From: Saccharopolyspora elongata
Lineage (GTDB): Bacteria; Actinomycetota; Actinomycetes; Mycobacteriales; Pseudonocardiaceae
NCBI RefSeq assembly: GCF_004348985.1
Contig: NZ_SMKW01000038.1
Span: 1-64,000, forward strand
Length of the DNA: 64,000 nucleotides
Direction of reading: 5' to 3'
Both the position numbers and the translations under genes were made by a program. Below the pieces are notes generated by a model. It was not told the origin of the DNA, ran no database searches, and saw only the letters and a list, made by a program, of their open reading frames with translations. Shown here in pieces: positions 17,146 through 25,374 of the stretch. Position 1 is the stretch's first letter, and each line of letters begins with the position of its first letter.

Positions 17146-17222
17146 CGCCGTCCTGTCGGTGTCGTTCGGCCTCGGCTCTGGTTCTTCGTCCTCGCAACCG
17201 GCACCGCTGCGCGGTGTGAGCC

Positions 17223-17777
17223 TCAGGCCTTGGGGATCTGGAAGAGTTTCGTCAGCCCGGCGGCGAAGCCGAGGTCGCCGGCGACCTTGAGCTTGCCCTT
17301 CATGAACAGCATGGGCGCCGAGGCGTTGCCGGAGGCCAGTTTCAGGAAATCCGCCGGGGGCGTCGTGATCGTCACCCGCGGCTCGTGCTGCGGGTCCTTG
17401 CTGACGGTGCACTGGCCGTCGGCCAGCACGCATTCGTAGCGCAGCAGGTCGTCCTCGGTGCCGATCCGCCACCGCACCACGGCCTTGATCGAGCCGGCCT
17501 TCTCGGTCTTGTAGTGCTCGCCCATCCGCCGGAACACCTCGTCGAGGATGCGTTCGCGCAGCTCGGGGCGTTCCATCACGGCTTCGATCTGGGCGTCGGA
17601 GGCGCGCGAGATCAGCCGCGCGAACTGCTCCGGCCGCAGCGCGCTCAGGTCGACCGGGGTGCCGCTGCCGGCGATCTCGGAGGCGGCTTCGAGCAGCGCG
17701 ACGAACTCTTCCTTGCCGACCTTCTTGGGGTCGACCTCGCCGAGGGCCGCGATCGGGTCGGTCTCGGGTTGGGGCAT
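17223..17777 (-). CDS. SCP2 sterol-carrier domain protein
   Basis: A 184-aa protein whose C-terminal half is an SCP2 lipid-binding domain (YECVLADGQCTVSKD, VTITTPPADFLKLASG, LKVAGDLGFAAGLTKLF). The N-terminal half is helical and acidic with no known domain. SCP2 proteins bind lipids or acyl-CoA and hand them to enzymes. ATG at 17777 is chosen over an in-frame upstream ATG at 17792 because GGAGGT lies 7 bases before it. First gene of the pair with the acyl-CoA dehydrogenase, divergent from a TetR regulator. Confidence 0.87.
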   Translation of the reverse strand: MPQPETDPIAALGEVDPKKVGKEEFVALLEAASEIAGSGTPVDLSALRPEQFARLISRASDAQIEAVMERPELRERILDEVFRRMGEHYKTEKAGSIKAVVRWRIGTEDDLLRYECVLADGQCTVSKDPQHEPRVTITTPPADFLKLASGNASAPMLFMKGKLKVAGDLGFAAGLTKLFQIPKA

Positions 17778-17791
17778 CGGTGCCACCTCCA

Positions 17792-17825
17792 TTACCTACT
17801 CGTGAGTAAGACTACGTTCGAGTAG
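17792..17825. promoter_or_regulatory. Two tandem TetR-type operator palindromes
   Basis: Within the 121-base divergent region between the SCP2 and TetR genes are CTACTCGTGAGTAA (17796-17809) and CTACGTTCGAGTAG (17812-17825), two half-matched palindromes of the form CTAC-N6-GTAG. The same 14-mer plan recurs as CTACCCACGGGTAG at 21054-21067. Position suggests autoregulation of the TetR gene and control of both lipid promoters; binding is inferred. Confidence 0.65.
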
Positions 17826-17898
17826 GTTCGAAGGCAAGCGGGCGCAGCGGATCGGATCTGATCTAGCCTGACCGGAAAAGACCAGCGTAAGAGGTGAG

Positions 17899-18552
17899 AT
17901 GGTCGATCGTCAGGACAACGGCCGCCCCCGGTCGCGGCGCCTGCCGCGGGCGGTTCGCGAGCGGCAGATCCTGGACGCCGCGGTCGAGGTGTTCGCCACG
18001 CACGGCTTCCACACCGCGTCGATGGACGAGATTTCCGAGGTCGCGGGCATCTCCAAGCCGATGCTCTACGCCTACCTCGGTGCCAAGGACGAGTTGTTCG
18101 TGGCCTGCATCCGGCGGGAGGCCGCCCGGCTGATCGAGGCGATCAGCACGGCCGTCGAAGCCGGGCTCAGCCCGGACGAGCAGCTGTGGCGCGGCCTCCA
18201 GGTGTTCTTCGAGTACGTGCACCGAAACCAGGCGGGCTGGACGGTGCTGCACCGGCAGGCGAACCTGCAGGGCGAGCCGTTCGTCTCGGAGCTGGTGGAG
18301 TGGCGGGAGCGGGCGACCAGCCTGATCGCGGCGCTGCTGGCGCAGGCGACCGCGGGATCGGCGCAGCCGATGCAGGCGGAGCAGACCGAGCCGTTCGCGG
18401 TGGCCCTGGTCGGGGCCGGCGAGTCGCTGGTGGAGTGGTGGTTCCAGCATCCCGAGCACGCCGCCGAGGGGATGGCGATGCGACTGATGAACATGGTCTG
18501 GATGGGCTTCGGCGACCTCGTCGAAGGCCGCTCCTGGACCCCGAGCCCCTAG
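17899..18552 (+). CDS. TetR-family transcriptional regulator
   Basis: A 217-aa regulator. The N-terminal HTH (residues about 20-65) reads ILDAAVEVFATHGFHTAS, MDEISEVAGISKPMLYAYLGAKDELF, in line with the TetR consensus. The remaining helical domain, rich in Gln/Ala/Trp, would bind a ligand, probably an acyl-CoA given its neighbours. Divergent from the SCP2/acyl-CoA dehydrogenase pair; palindromes in the shared region also occur before the thiolase/FabG genes, so it is the likely common repressor. Followed within five bases by a family B hairpin. Confidence 0.9.
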   Translation: MVDRQDNGRPRSRRLPRAVRERQILDAAVEVFATHGFHTASMDEISEVAGISKPMLYAYLGAKDELFVACIRREAARLIEAISTAVEAGLSPDEQLWRGLQVFFEYVHRNQAGWTVLHRQANLQGEPFVSELVEWRERATSLIAALLAQATAGSAQPMQAEQTEPFAVALVGAGESLVEWWFQHPEHAAEGMAMRLMNMVWMGFGDLVEGRSWTPSP

Positions 18553-18556
18553 TGGA

Positions 18557-18604
18557 CCGCAATTTCAATGGAAATCGAATGTCCGATTTCCATTGAAATT
18601 GCGG
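18557..18604. repeat. AT-rich hairpin repeat, family B copy 2
   Basis: Perfect 21-bp arms (CCGCAATTTCAATGGAAATC plus one G) around a 6-base loop, five bases after the TetR stop codon. Probably a terminator between convergent genes. Confidence 0.9.
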
Positions 18605-18674
18605 AAGTTCTCCACAGCCACCGGGAGTTCTCCACAGGTGTCGGTGTGTCGTGGTCCCGACACGCCGAAGGGGT

Positions 18675-18694
18675 GCAGTTTCAATTGAAACTGC
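18675..18694. repeat. AT-rich palindrome related to family B
   Basis: The 20-base perfect palindrome GCAGTTTCAATTGAAACTGC shares the TTTCAA core with family B but has no loop. It sits 13 bases past the stop of the minus-strand MaoC gene, facing copy 2 across the convergent gap. Confidence 0.75.
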
Positions 18695-18706
18695 GGTCAC
18701 CTCGTC

Positions 18707-19633
18707 TCAGCGGACCTCGCCGAGCAGGTGGGGTTTGCCGGAGCGGGCGTGGAGGGCGAAGTTCCAGCCGGTGTCCTGCCTGCTCATCGTGAAGTCCGCT
18801 GTGGATGGGAGCAGCAGCGGCTTGCGGAACTCGACGTCGACCGAGTACGCGTCCGGCAGCCGCTCCGCGAACGCCGCCAGGCAGCGGGCCTTCGACCACA
18901 TGCCGTGCGCGATCGCCCGTGGGAACCCGAAAGCCTTGGCGGTCAGGGGATGCAGGTGGATCGGGTTGCGGTCCCCGGAAACCGCCGCGTACCGCCGCCC
19001 GGTGTCGCCCGGCACCCGCCAGGTCGCCGTCGGCTCCCCCGTCGCGCCCAGCTCCGCCGCCGCTGCCGGCTGCCCTGACGCCTCGTCGCGCTCGGGCGTC
19101 GCCTCGCCTGGCTGCCTCGCCGGCTCCCCGGCTGCGTCCCGCGCCTGTGCCTCGCCGCGCTCCGCCTGCTCGGGCGCGCCGCCGCGCCGGAGGTAGGTGC
19201 TGGTCTCCCGCCACACCACCGCGCCGCCCGCGCTGGTCTCGGTGATGACGTCGAACTGCCGCCCCTTCGGGTGCGGGCGCAGGTCGGCCACCCGGACCCG
19301 CTGCGTCAGCACGTCGGTGACCAGCAGCGGGCACTCCTGGCGGATCGTGTTGGCCACGTGCACCAGCCCGACCAGCGGGAACGGGAACCCGGGATCGGTC
19401 ATCAGCCGCACCGACAGCGGGAACGACAGCACGTGCGGGTAGGTGATCGGGAGCTCGTCGCGCAGCCCGAACCCGCACACCCGGTTGTACTCGGCGAGCT
19501 GATCGCGGTCGATCTCGATGTCGCGCCGCAGGTACTCGGTGTCCGGCAGGCCGTCGCCGCGCCGGGCCGGCCCGGTCGCGACCGCCTTGAGGTACAGCGC
19601 GGAAAGCTTCGGTGCAGTGCTCAGTTCCGGCAT
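18707..19633 (-). CDS. MaoC-like (3R)-hydroxyacyl dehydratase, HtdX-like
   Basis: A 308-aa double-hotdog enzyme that hydrates or dehydrates 2-enoyl/3-hydroxyacyl thioesters. The C-terminal hotdog carries the hydratase-2 motif SGDRNPIHLHPLTAKAFGFP (active-site Asp and His), then AIAHGMWSKAR. The N-terminal hotdog includes TYPHVLSFPLSVRLM. Between them is a low-complexity insert rich in Glu/Ala/Gln/Gly (residues about 152-206). It follows a FabG4-like reductase on the same strand and matches the Rv0241c-Rv0242c pair of Mycobacterium. Confidence 0.88.
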   Translation of the reverse strand: MPELSTAPKLSALYLKAVATGPARRGDGLPDTEYLRRDIEIDRDQLAEYNRVCGFGLRDELPITYPHVLSFPLSVRLMTDPGFPFPLVGLVHVANTIRQECPLLVTDVLTQRVRVADLRPHPKGRQFDVITETSAGGAVVWRETSTYLRRGGAPEQAERGEAQARDAAGEPARQPGEATPERDEASGQPAAAAELGATGEPTATWRVPGDTGRRYAAVSGDRNPIHLHPLTAKAFGFPRAIAHGMWSKARCLAAFAERLPDAYSVDVEFRKPLLLPSTADFTMSRQDTGWNFALHARSGKPHLLGEVR

Positions 19634-19666
19634 CGCGGGTTTCCGTTCCGTCGACTGGTTCGGGGA

Positions 19667-21004
19667 TCAGGCGCCGAGGAGGCTCTGGCCGCAGACCCGG
19701 ACCACGTTGCCGTTCACCCCGGCCGACGCCGGGTCGGCGAACCAGGCGATGGTCTCCGCGACGTCCACCGGCAGCCCGCCCTGGGACATGCTGTTCATCC
19801 GGCGGCCCGCCTCGCGCACGAACAGCGGGACGGCCGCGGTCATCTTGGTCTCGATGAAGCCCGGCGCGACCGCGTTGATGGTGGCCCCGCGGCTCGCCGC
19901 GATCCCGGCGGTGGATCGCACGTGCCCGATCACGCCGGCCTTGGACGCCGCGTAGTTGCCCTGCCCGACGTTGCCCGCGATGCCGCTGATCGAGGCGACG
20001 CCGATGATCCGCCCGCCGGGTCGCAGCGGGGAGCCGTCGGCGAGCAGCAGTTCGTTGATCCGCTCCTGCGCGGTCAGGTTCACCGCGAGCACCGCGTCCC
20101 ACTGCTGCGACGTCATCCGGCCGATCGTCTTGTCCCGCGTGATGCCCGCGTTGTGCACCACGACGTCCAGCCCGCCGTGGCGCTGCGCGAAGTGCTCCGC
20201 GATCCGGTTGGGCGCGTCGTCGGCGGTGATGTCCAGCTGCAGCGTCGAGCCGCCGATCCGGTTGGCGACCTTGGCGAGGTCGCCGCCCTGCGCGGGCACG
20301 TCCAGGCACACCACGTGCGCGCCATCGCGCGCGAGGGTCTCCGCGATCGCCTCGCCGATACCCCGCGATGCGCCGGTGACCAGGGCGATCTTGTCGCGCA
20401 GCGGGCTTTCCCGGTCGACCTCCGGCACCTCCGCCGGGCCGACCCGGACCACCTGCCCGGAGACGTACGCGGACTTCGACGAGAGCAGGAACCGCAGCGT
20501 CGAGTCGAGCGCGTCCTCTGCTCCCCTGGCGACGTAGACCAGCTGCGCGGTCGCGCCACGCTTGAGCTCCTTGCCCGCCGTGCGAACGAAGCCTTCGAGA
20601 GCACGTTGCGCGGTGTGCGCGCGTGGGTCCCGCTGCTCTTCGGGCGGCGCGCCGAGCACGATCACCCGGCCGCAGCGGTCGGTCTGGCGGATCGTCGGGC
20701 CGAAGAACTCGCGCAGCTCGCGTAGTTGTTCACTGCTCTCGATGCCGGTCGCGTCGAAGATCAGCGCCGAGTAGCGTTCGCCTTCGGCCGGGGTCTGGTG
20801 GACCTTGGTGTGAACGTCGTCGATCGTCGCCGCGATCGCGTCGCCGAGCCGCCCACCGGGCGCGGCGCCGACCAGCACCGGGCCGCTGACCACGGGATCG
20901 CCGGGGCGGTAGCGGCGCAGCGGCGTCGGTGCGGGCAGGCCGAGCCGCTTGACGACCTGCCGTCCGATCGGGGACAGGGTGAACTGCTGGTACCGGTCGG
21001 CCAT
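19667..21004 (-). CDS. 3-oxoacyl-ACP/CoA reductase, FabG4-like
   Basis: A 445-aa NAD(P)H-dependent reductase of the high-molecular-weight FabG group. An N-terminal flavodoxin-like domain of about 200 residues lacks a cofactor motif; the C-terminal SDR domain has TGASRGIGEAIA, the NAG motif (HNAGIT), a catalytic Ser region GVASISGIAG and YAASK, and ends in the FabG-type NGNVVRVCGQSL. The ATG at 21004 gives MADRYQQF. With the MaoC protein it could carry out reduction and dehydration of 3-oxoacyl thioesters. Divergent from a thiolase gene, sharing a palindrome at 21054. Confidence 0.9.
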   Translation of the reverse strand: MADRYQQFTLSPIGRQVVKRLGLPAPTPLRRYRPGDPVVSGPVLVGAAPGGRLGDAIAATIDDVHTKVHQTPAEGERYSALIFDATGIESSEQLRELREFFGPTIRQTDRCGRVIVLGAPPEEQRDPRAHTAQRALEGFVRTAGKELKRGATAQLVYVARGAEDALDSTLRFLLSSKSAYVSGQVVRVGPAEVPEVDRESPLRDKIALVTGASRGIGEAIAETLARDGAHVVCLDVPAQGGDLAKVANRIGGSTLQLDITADDAPNRIAEHFAQRHGGLDVVVHNAGITRDKTIGRMTSQQWDAVLAVNLTAQERINELLLADGSPLRPGGRIIGVASISGIAGNVGQGNYAASKAGVIGHVRSTAGIAASRGATINAVAPGFIETKMTAAVPLFVREAGRRMNSMSQGGLPVDVAETIAWFADPASAGVNGNVVRVCGQSLLGA

Positions 21005-21050
21005 GTGGACACTCCCGCGGGTTTGGGGGCGCGAAGTTCGCTCGACGTCA

Positions 21051-21070
21051 AACCTACCCACGGGTAGGTT
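21051..21070. promoter_or_regulatory. Operator palindrome shared with the TetR promoter
   Basis: AACCTACCC-AC-GGGTAGGTT is a perfect inverted repeat with 9-bp arms in the 108-base region between divergent FabG-like and thiolase genes. Its core CTACCCACGGGTAG follows the same plan as the two sites at 17796 and 17812. Confidence 0.7.
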
Positions 21071-21112
21071 AGGTTGCCAGGGAGAGCATCGCATCAACTA
21101 GGGAGTCAGGCC

Positions 21113-22390
21113 ATGGCCACCGTTCGGCGAGTAGCGATCATCGGCGGCAACCGGATTCCGTTCGCCCGGTCCGGCGGCCCCTACGCCCACGCCTCCAACC
21201 AGGACATGCTCACCGCGGCCCTGGACGGGCTGATCGCGCGGTTCGGGCTGCAGGGCGAGCGGCTCGGCGAGTTCGTCGCCGGGGCGGTGCTGAAGCACAG
21301 CCGCGACTTCAACCTGGCGCGCGAGACCGTGCTGGGCTCCCGGCTCGACCCGCGCACCCCCGCCCACGACGTGCAGATGGCCTGCGCGACCGGGCTGGAG
21401 AGCGTGGTGTCGGTGGCGAACAAGATCGCCCTCGGCCAGCTCGACGTCGGCATCGCCGGCGGCGTCGACTCGGCCAGCGACGCGCCGATCGCGGTCAACG
21501 AGGACCTGCGCCGCGTCCTGCTGCGGGCCAACCACGCCAAGTCCGCGGCCGGCCGGCTGAAGGCGCTGGCCGGTGTCCGGCCGCAGCACGTCGTGCCGGA
21601 GATCCCGCGCAACGCTGAGCCCCGCACCGGGCTTTCGATGGGCGAGCACGCCGCGAAGACCGCGCTGGCCTGGGGCATCGGCCGCGAGGAGCAGGACGAG
21701 CTGGCCGCGCGCAGCCACCAGCGGCTCGCCGCCGCCTACGACCGCGGCTTCTTCGACGACCTGATCACGTCGTTCCAGGGCCAGGCCCGCGACCAGAACC
21801 TGCGGCCGGACAGCTCGGCGGAGAAGCTCGCCAAGCTCAAGCCGGTGTTCGGCCGCGGCGAGGGCGCGACCATGACCGCGGGCAACTCGACGCCGCTGAC
21901 CGACGGCGCGTCCACCGTGCTGCTGGCCAGCGAGGAGTGGGCCGAGCAGCGGCGGCTGCCGGTGCTGGCCTACCTCGGCGAGGTGGTGTCCGGCGCGGTC
22001 GATCACGTCAGCGGCGACGACGGCCTGCTGATGGCCCCGGCCTACGCGGTGCCGAAGCTGCTCGACCGGACGGGCCTGGAGCTGGGCGACTTCGACTTCT
22101 ACGAGGTGCACGAGGCGTTCGCCTCGCAGGTGCTGGCGACCCTGAAGGCCTGGCAGGACCCGGAGTTCTGCAAGGACCGGCTCGGCCGGGCCGAGCCGCT
22201 GGGCGAGATCGACCCGGCGAGGCTCAACGTCAACGGCTCGTCCCTGGCGGCGGGCCACCCGTTCGCGGCAACGGGCGGCCGGATCGTGGCGACCCTGGCG
22301 AAGCTGCTCGCGGAGAAGGGCTCGGGCCGGGGCCTGATCTCCATCTGCGCGGCGGGCGGCCAGGGCATGACGGCAATCCTCGAACGCTGA
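21113..22390 (+). CDS. Acetyl-CoA C-acyltransferase, FadA2-like thiolase
   Basis: A 425-aa thiolase for the last step of beta-oxidation. Nucleophilic Cys in VQMACATGLES; His in VNGSSLAAGHPFAATG; second Cys in SICAAGGQGMT; plus NSTPLTDGAS. Start ATG at 21113 with AGGGAG upstream. Divergent from fabG4-like and MaoC genes, the same arrangement as Rv0243 (fadA2) beside Rv0242c/Rv0241c, so the three enzymes with the acyl-CoA dehydrogenase form a nearly complete fatty-acid cycle. Regulated, by inference, through the palindrome at 21051. Confidence 0.93.
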   Translation: MATVRRVAIIGGNRIPFARSGGPYAHASNQDMLTAALDGLIARFGLQGERLGEFVAGAVLKHSRDFNLARETVLGSRLDPRTPAHDVQMACATGLESVVSVANKIALGQLDVGIAGGVDSASDAPIAVNEDLRRVLLRANHAKSAAGRLKALAGVRPQHVVPEIPRNAEPRTGLSMGEHAAKTALAWGIGREEQDELAARSHQRLAAAYDRGFFDDLITSFQGQARDQNLRPDSSAEKLAKLKPVFGRGEGATMTAGNSTPLTDGASTVLLASEEWAEQRRLPVLAYLGEVVSGAVDHVSGDDGLLMAPAYAVPKLLDRTGLELGDFDFYEVHEAFASQVLATLKAWQDPEFCKDRLGRAEPLGEIDPARLNVNGSSLAAGHPFAATGGRIVATLAKLLAEKGSGRGLISICAAGGQGMTAILER

Positions 22391-22423
22391 CCCGGACACC
22401 ACCCCGCCGGGCACCGAGAGCCC

Positions 22424-22668
22424 CCAATTTTAGGCAAAATCGGAACCCCACCCGCCCCGGAACGGCGCAGAAGCCCTGGTGGTCCCCAATTTTAGGCAAA
22501 ATTGGGAGCCCTCAGCGGGGCAAGCTCGCCCCGAAGGGGCCGGTGCCTGGCGGGCACGTCTCACACGCGCCCGCACCCATTTCCGAAGCGAACCTCATAG
22601 GCAAAATTGGGACGCCTGCTTGGATCCTCGGGCGGGCTTGGAGTTTCCCGATTTTAGGCGAAATTGGG
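22424..22668. repeat. Cluster of four AT-rich hairpins, family D
   Basis: The gap between convergent genes (22391-22683) holds CCAATTTTAGGCAAAATCGG (22424-22443), a 22-base version with arms CCCAATTTT/AAAATTGGG around AGGC (22485-22506), a half copy AGGCAAAATTGGG (22599-22611) and CCCGATTTT/GAAATTGGG around AGGC (22647-22668). Spacing is irregular (61, 114, 48 bases). They could end transcription from both sides. Nothing coding is evident here. Confidence 0.85.
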
Positions 22669-22683
22669 CGATTTCGCGGGGCT

Positions 22684-23988
22684 TCACCAGCGGGGTTCGT
22701 CCGTGCCGTAGGCGTGGATGAAGGGCCAGGTCAGGGCTTTTCCGTCGATCCGGCCGGGCGGGGCGACCGCGGTGATCCGGCCGTCCGGGGAGTCGAGTCC
22801 GGTCAGCCAGCGTTCGGCGTCCGCCGAGGCCGGCGGTCGTTCCGCGCGGGGTCGACCGAGGAGCCAGTGCGCGGTCCGGGCCAGGGAGAGTTCGCGGAGC
22901 CAGGTGCCGCCGGCCTCGGACTGCCGCCGCAGGCCGTCGAGCACCGCCGCCGCGCAGAGGTAGCCGGTGCCGTGGTCGAGCAACTGGCAGGGCAGCGCGC
23001 CCGGTCCGTCCGATGTGGATTCAACGGTGGCGATTCCGGAGGCGGCCTGCACGATGCTGTCGAAACCGCGCCGCTCGCCCCACGGCCCGGCCGTTCCCCA
23101 AGCCGACAGAGAGACCACCACCAGGCCCGGATGCCGTTCGGCGAGCTCCTCGGCGCCGAGCCCGAAGCGGCGGAGCGCGCCCGGCCGGTAGCCGTGCACG
23201 AGCACATCGGCCCCGGCCAGCAGTTCGTGAAGCAGCGCAAGGCCTTCCGGCTCATCCGCGTCGAGCACGGCGGTGCGCTTGCCGAGCAGCGTGTCGTAGC
23301 TGCCAGGGCGTTCCGGACGGTGCGGCGGGTCGATTCGCAGCACGTCCGCGCCGAGCGCCGCGAGGAAGCGTGTGCACACCGGCCCGGCGATCACCCGCGT
23401 CAGGTCGAGCACCCGGATCCGGTCTCCCCGACTCCGCGGCGCGGCGTCGCCGACCCGGTCCGTCCCGACGAGCGGCTGCGCCGCGACGGCCCGCCCCGGC
23501 GGCTCGGCCAGCCATTCCTGCGGAGTGCGCACGGCGGCGGCGATCCCGCCGGCCTCGACCACGCGTGATTCCACCTCGCGCGCCGGGAGTTCCCCGATCG
23601 CCGACGCGACGGCCTCGACGTCATCGGGCGTGCCGAGCGCGCGCACCAGCGCTTCGCGGTGCCAGGGGTAGTTGCCGTGCGTGCGGACCCAGCCGTCCGC
23701 GGCCCGCCAGAACCGCGACATCGGCGCGAAGCCGTCCAGCGGCGGCTCGCCGTCGAGCCGGAGGTGGGCCTCGCTGCGCATCGCGGCGGCGACGTGCCCG
23801 GTCGCGAGCTCGACGGGTCGCCGGGTCGCCGCGAGCAGTGCCGCGCCGACGCAGGCGATCGCGGTCTCCTCCACCGGCAGCCGCGATCCGAGGTGCCCGA
23901 GGTCGCCCGTCACGGCCAGCTCGGCGGGATCGCGATCGACCCCGAGTGTTCCCAGCGCTTCCGACAACGGGTTCAGCCAGGGCTCCAT
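22684..23988 (-). CDS. CaiB/BaiF-type CoA transferase family protein
   Basis: A 434-aa protein of the class III CoA-transferase family, which moves CoA between acyl-CoA and a free acid. The conserved core begins in mid-protein: RVLDLTRVIAGPVCTRFLAALGADVLRIDPP, LLGKRTAVLD, ADVLVHGYRPGALRRFGLGAEEL, and VVSLSAWGTAGPWGERRGFDSIVQAASG (all typical). The N-terminal ~190 residues look like a permuted or second, degraded half. ATG at 23988. The segment with the catalytic Asp of FRC-type enzymes is not obvious, so activity is uncertain. It neighbours the lipid module but faces it. Confidence 0.82.
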   Translation of the reverse strand: MEPWLNPLSEALGTLGVDRDPAELAVTGDLGHLGSRLPVEETAIACVGAALLAATRRPVELATGHVAAAMRSEAHLRLDGEPPLDGFAPMSRFWRAADGWVRTHGNYPWHREALVRALGTPDDVEAVASAIGELPAREVESRVVEAGGIAAAVRTPQEWLAEPPGRAVAAQPLVGTDRVGDAAPRSRGDRIRVLDLTRVIAGPVCTRFLAALGADVLRIDPPHRPERPGSYDTLLGKRTAVLDADEPEGLALLHELLAGADVLVHGYRPGALRRFGLGAEELAERHPGLVVVSLSAWGTAGPWGERRGFDSIVQAASGIATVESTSDGPGALPCQLLDHGTGYLCAAAVLDGLRRQSEAGGTWLRELSLARTAHWLLGRPRAERPPASADAERWLTGLDSPDGRITAVAPPGRIDGKALTWPFIHAYGTDEPRW

Positions 23989-24070
23989 GGCCAGATCCTC
24001 GGTGCTCGAAGCGGCCACCGCAGCAGGTCCAGTCGAAGATCACAGGCCCCGGATTCCGGAGTATCGCTTG

Positions 24071-24175
24071 GTCTAGCGATTTCCCTAGACAACCGAATAT
24101 CCGTCGAGCCGGCGCCAACACACCCATCGCGGTTTCTCGCCGAATATCGAATCAGCGCTAGACGACTGGATAAAG
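24071..24175. promoter_or_regulatory. Promoter region with GTCTAG/CTAGAC inverted repeat
   Basis: GTCTAG (24071-24076) and CTAGAC (24085-24090) form a perfect 6-bp inverted repeat with an 8-base spacer. Further on, ATCAGCGCTAGACGACTGG followed by ATAAAG (to about 24175) is closely similar to a stretch at 25820-25846. Probably the promoter of the ATPase gene at 24184. Confidence 0.5.
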
Positions 24176-24183
24176 TCCGAGGA

Positions 24184-25374
24184 ATGGACCCGGTCCGCAA
24201 CCCCTTCGCCCCCGGCGCCGGACAGCGGCCGCCCGAACTGGCCGGCCGGGATCGCGAGGTCGACGCCTTCGGCGTCGTGCTCGAACGAGTCGCGCGCGGT
24301 CGCCCGGAGCGCAGCCTCGTGCTCACCGGCCTGCGTGGTGTCGGCAAGACGGTGCTGCTCGGCGAGCTGCGTTCGATGGCGGTCAAGCGCGGCTGGGGCG
24401 CGGGCAAGGTGGAGGCCCGCCCGGAGGCCGGGCTGCGGCGCCCGCTGTCCGGCGCGCTGCACCGCGCGATCCGCGATCTCGCGGTCCGGCACCGCGCCCC
24501 GGACCGCGTCGAGGAGGTGCTCGCCGTCCTGAAGGCGTTCGCGCTGAAGGCGAATCCGGACGGCGCGAAGCTGCGGGACCGCTGGCAGCCGGGCATCGAC
24601 GTGCCCGCCGCCCAGGGCCGGGCCGACTCCGGGGACATCGAGATCGACCTGGTCGAGCTGTTCACCGAGGTCGCCGAGCTGGCCGCGGACGTCGGCACCG
24701 GCATCGCGCTGCTGATCGACGAGATGCAGGACGTGCAGCCCGCCGACGTCTCGGCGCTGTGCGCCGCCTGCCACGAGCTGTCCCAGTCCGGCGCGCCGCT
24801 GGTGGTTGTCGGCGCGGGGCTGCCGCACCTGCCCGCCGTGCTGTCGGCGAGCAAGTCCTACTCCGAGCGGCTGTTCCGCTACGTGCGGATCGACCGGCTC
24901 GCCCGCTCGGACGCCGACCGCGCCGTCGTCGCCCCCATCGAGCGCGAGGACGCCGAGATCACCCCGGCCGCCCTGGACGCCCTGTTCACGATCTCCGGTG
25001 GCTACCCGTACTTCGTGCAGTCCTACGGCAAGGCGACCTGGGACGCGGCGGTGCGCGCGGAGATCAGCGACGAGGACGTCCGGCTGGCGGCGCCGGAGGC
25101 GGAGACCGAGCTCGCGGTCGGCTTCTTCGGCTCCCGCTACGAGCGGGCCACGCCCGCCGAGCGCGAGTACCTGCGGGCGATGGCGGAGCTCGTCGAGGGC
25201 CGCGACGAACCGGCGCCGACGGCGTCCATCGCGGAGTACCTGGAGCGCCGCCCGTCCTCGCTGTCCCCGGCGCGCGACAGCCTGATCAAGAAGGGCCTGG
25301 TGTACTCGGGTGAACGCGGCCTGATCGCGTTCACCGTCCCGCACTTCGGCCGCTACCTGCTCACGCAGGAATAG
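24184..25374 (+). CDS. AAA-type ATP-binding protein (STAND-like)
   Basis: A 396-aa ATPase. Walker A is LTGLRGVGKTVLL near residue 45; Walker B is GIALLIDEMQDVQ near residue 180; sensor-like VVVGAGLPHLP follows, then a winged-helix-like C-terminal part (FTISGGYPYFVQ, and ATPAEREYLRAMAEL). This layout matches the archaeal-type ATPase/Orc-like AAA_16 proteins frequent in actinomycetes, whose roles are mostly unknown. ATG at 24184 follows GAGGA closely. Overlaps the convergent frameshifted gene by 14 bases at its 3' end. Confidence 0.82.
   Translation: MDPVRNPFAPGAGQRPPELAGRDREVDAFGVVLERVARGRPERSLVLTGLRGVGKTVLLGELRSMAVKRGWGAGKVEARPEAGLRRPLSGALHRAIRDLAVRHRAPDRVEEVLAVLKAFALKANPDGAKLRDRWQPGIDVPAAQGRADSGDIEIDLVELFTEVAELAADVGTGIALLIDEMQDVQPADVSALCAACHELSQSGAPLVVVGAGLPHLPAVLSASKSYSERLFRYVRIDRLARSDADRAVVAPIEREDAEITPAALDALFTISGGYPYFVQSYGKATWDAAVRAEISDEDVRLAAPEAETELAVGFFGSRYERATPAEREYLRAMAELVEGRDEPAPTASIAEYLERRPSSLSPARDSLIKKGLVYSGERGLIAFTVPHFGRYLLTQE

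Noticed and set aside
22424-22668. Repeated palindromes that might be a CRISPR array.
   Set aside because: Spacing is irregular (61, 114, 48 bases), copies are imperfect hairpins rather than direct repeats and no cas gene is near.
23659-24183. In-frame extension of the ATPase gene upstream of 24184.
   Set aside because: It runs antisense through the CoA-transferase gene and has no conserved residues; the promoter-like motif lies within it.
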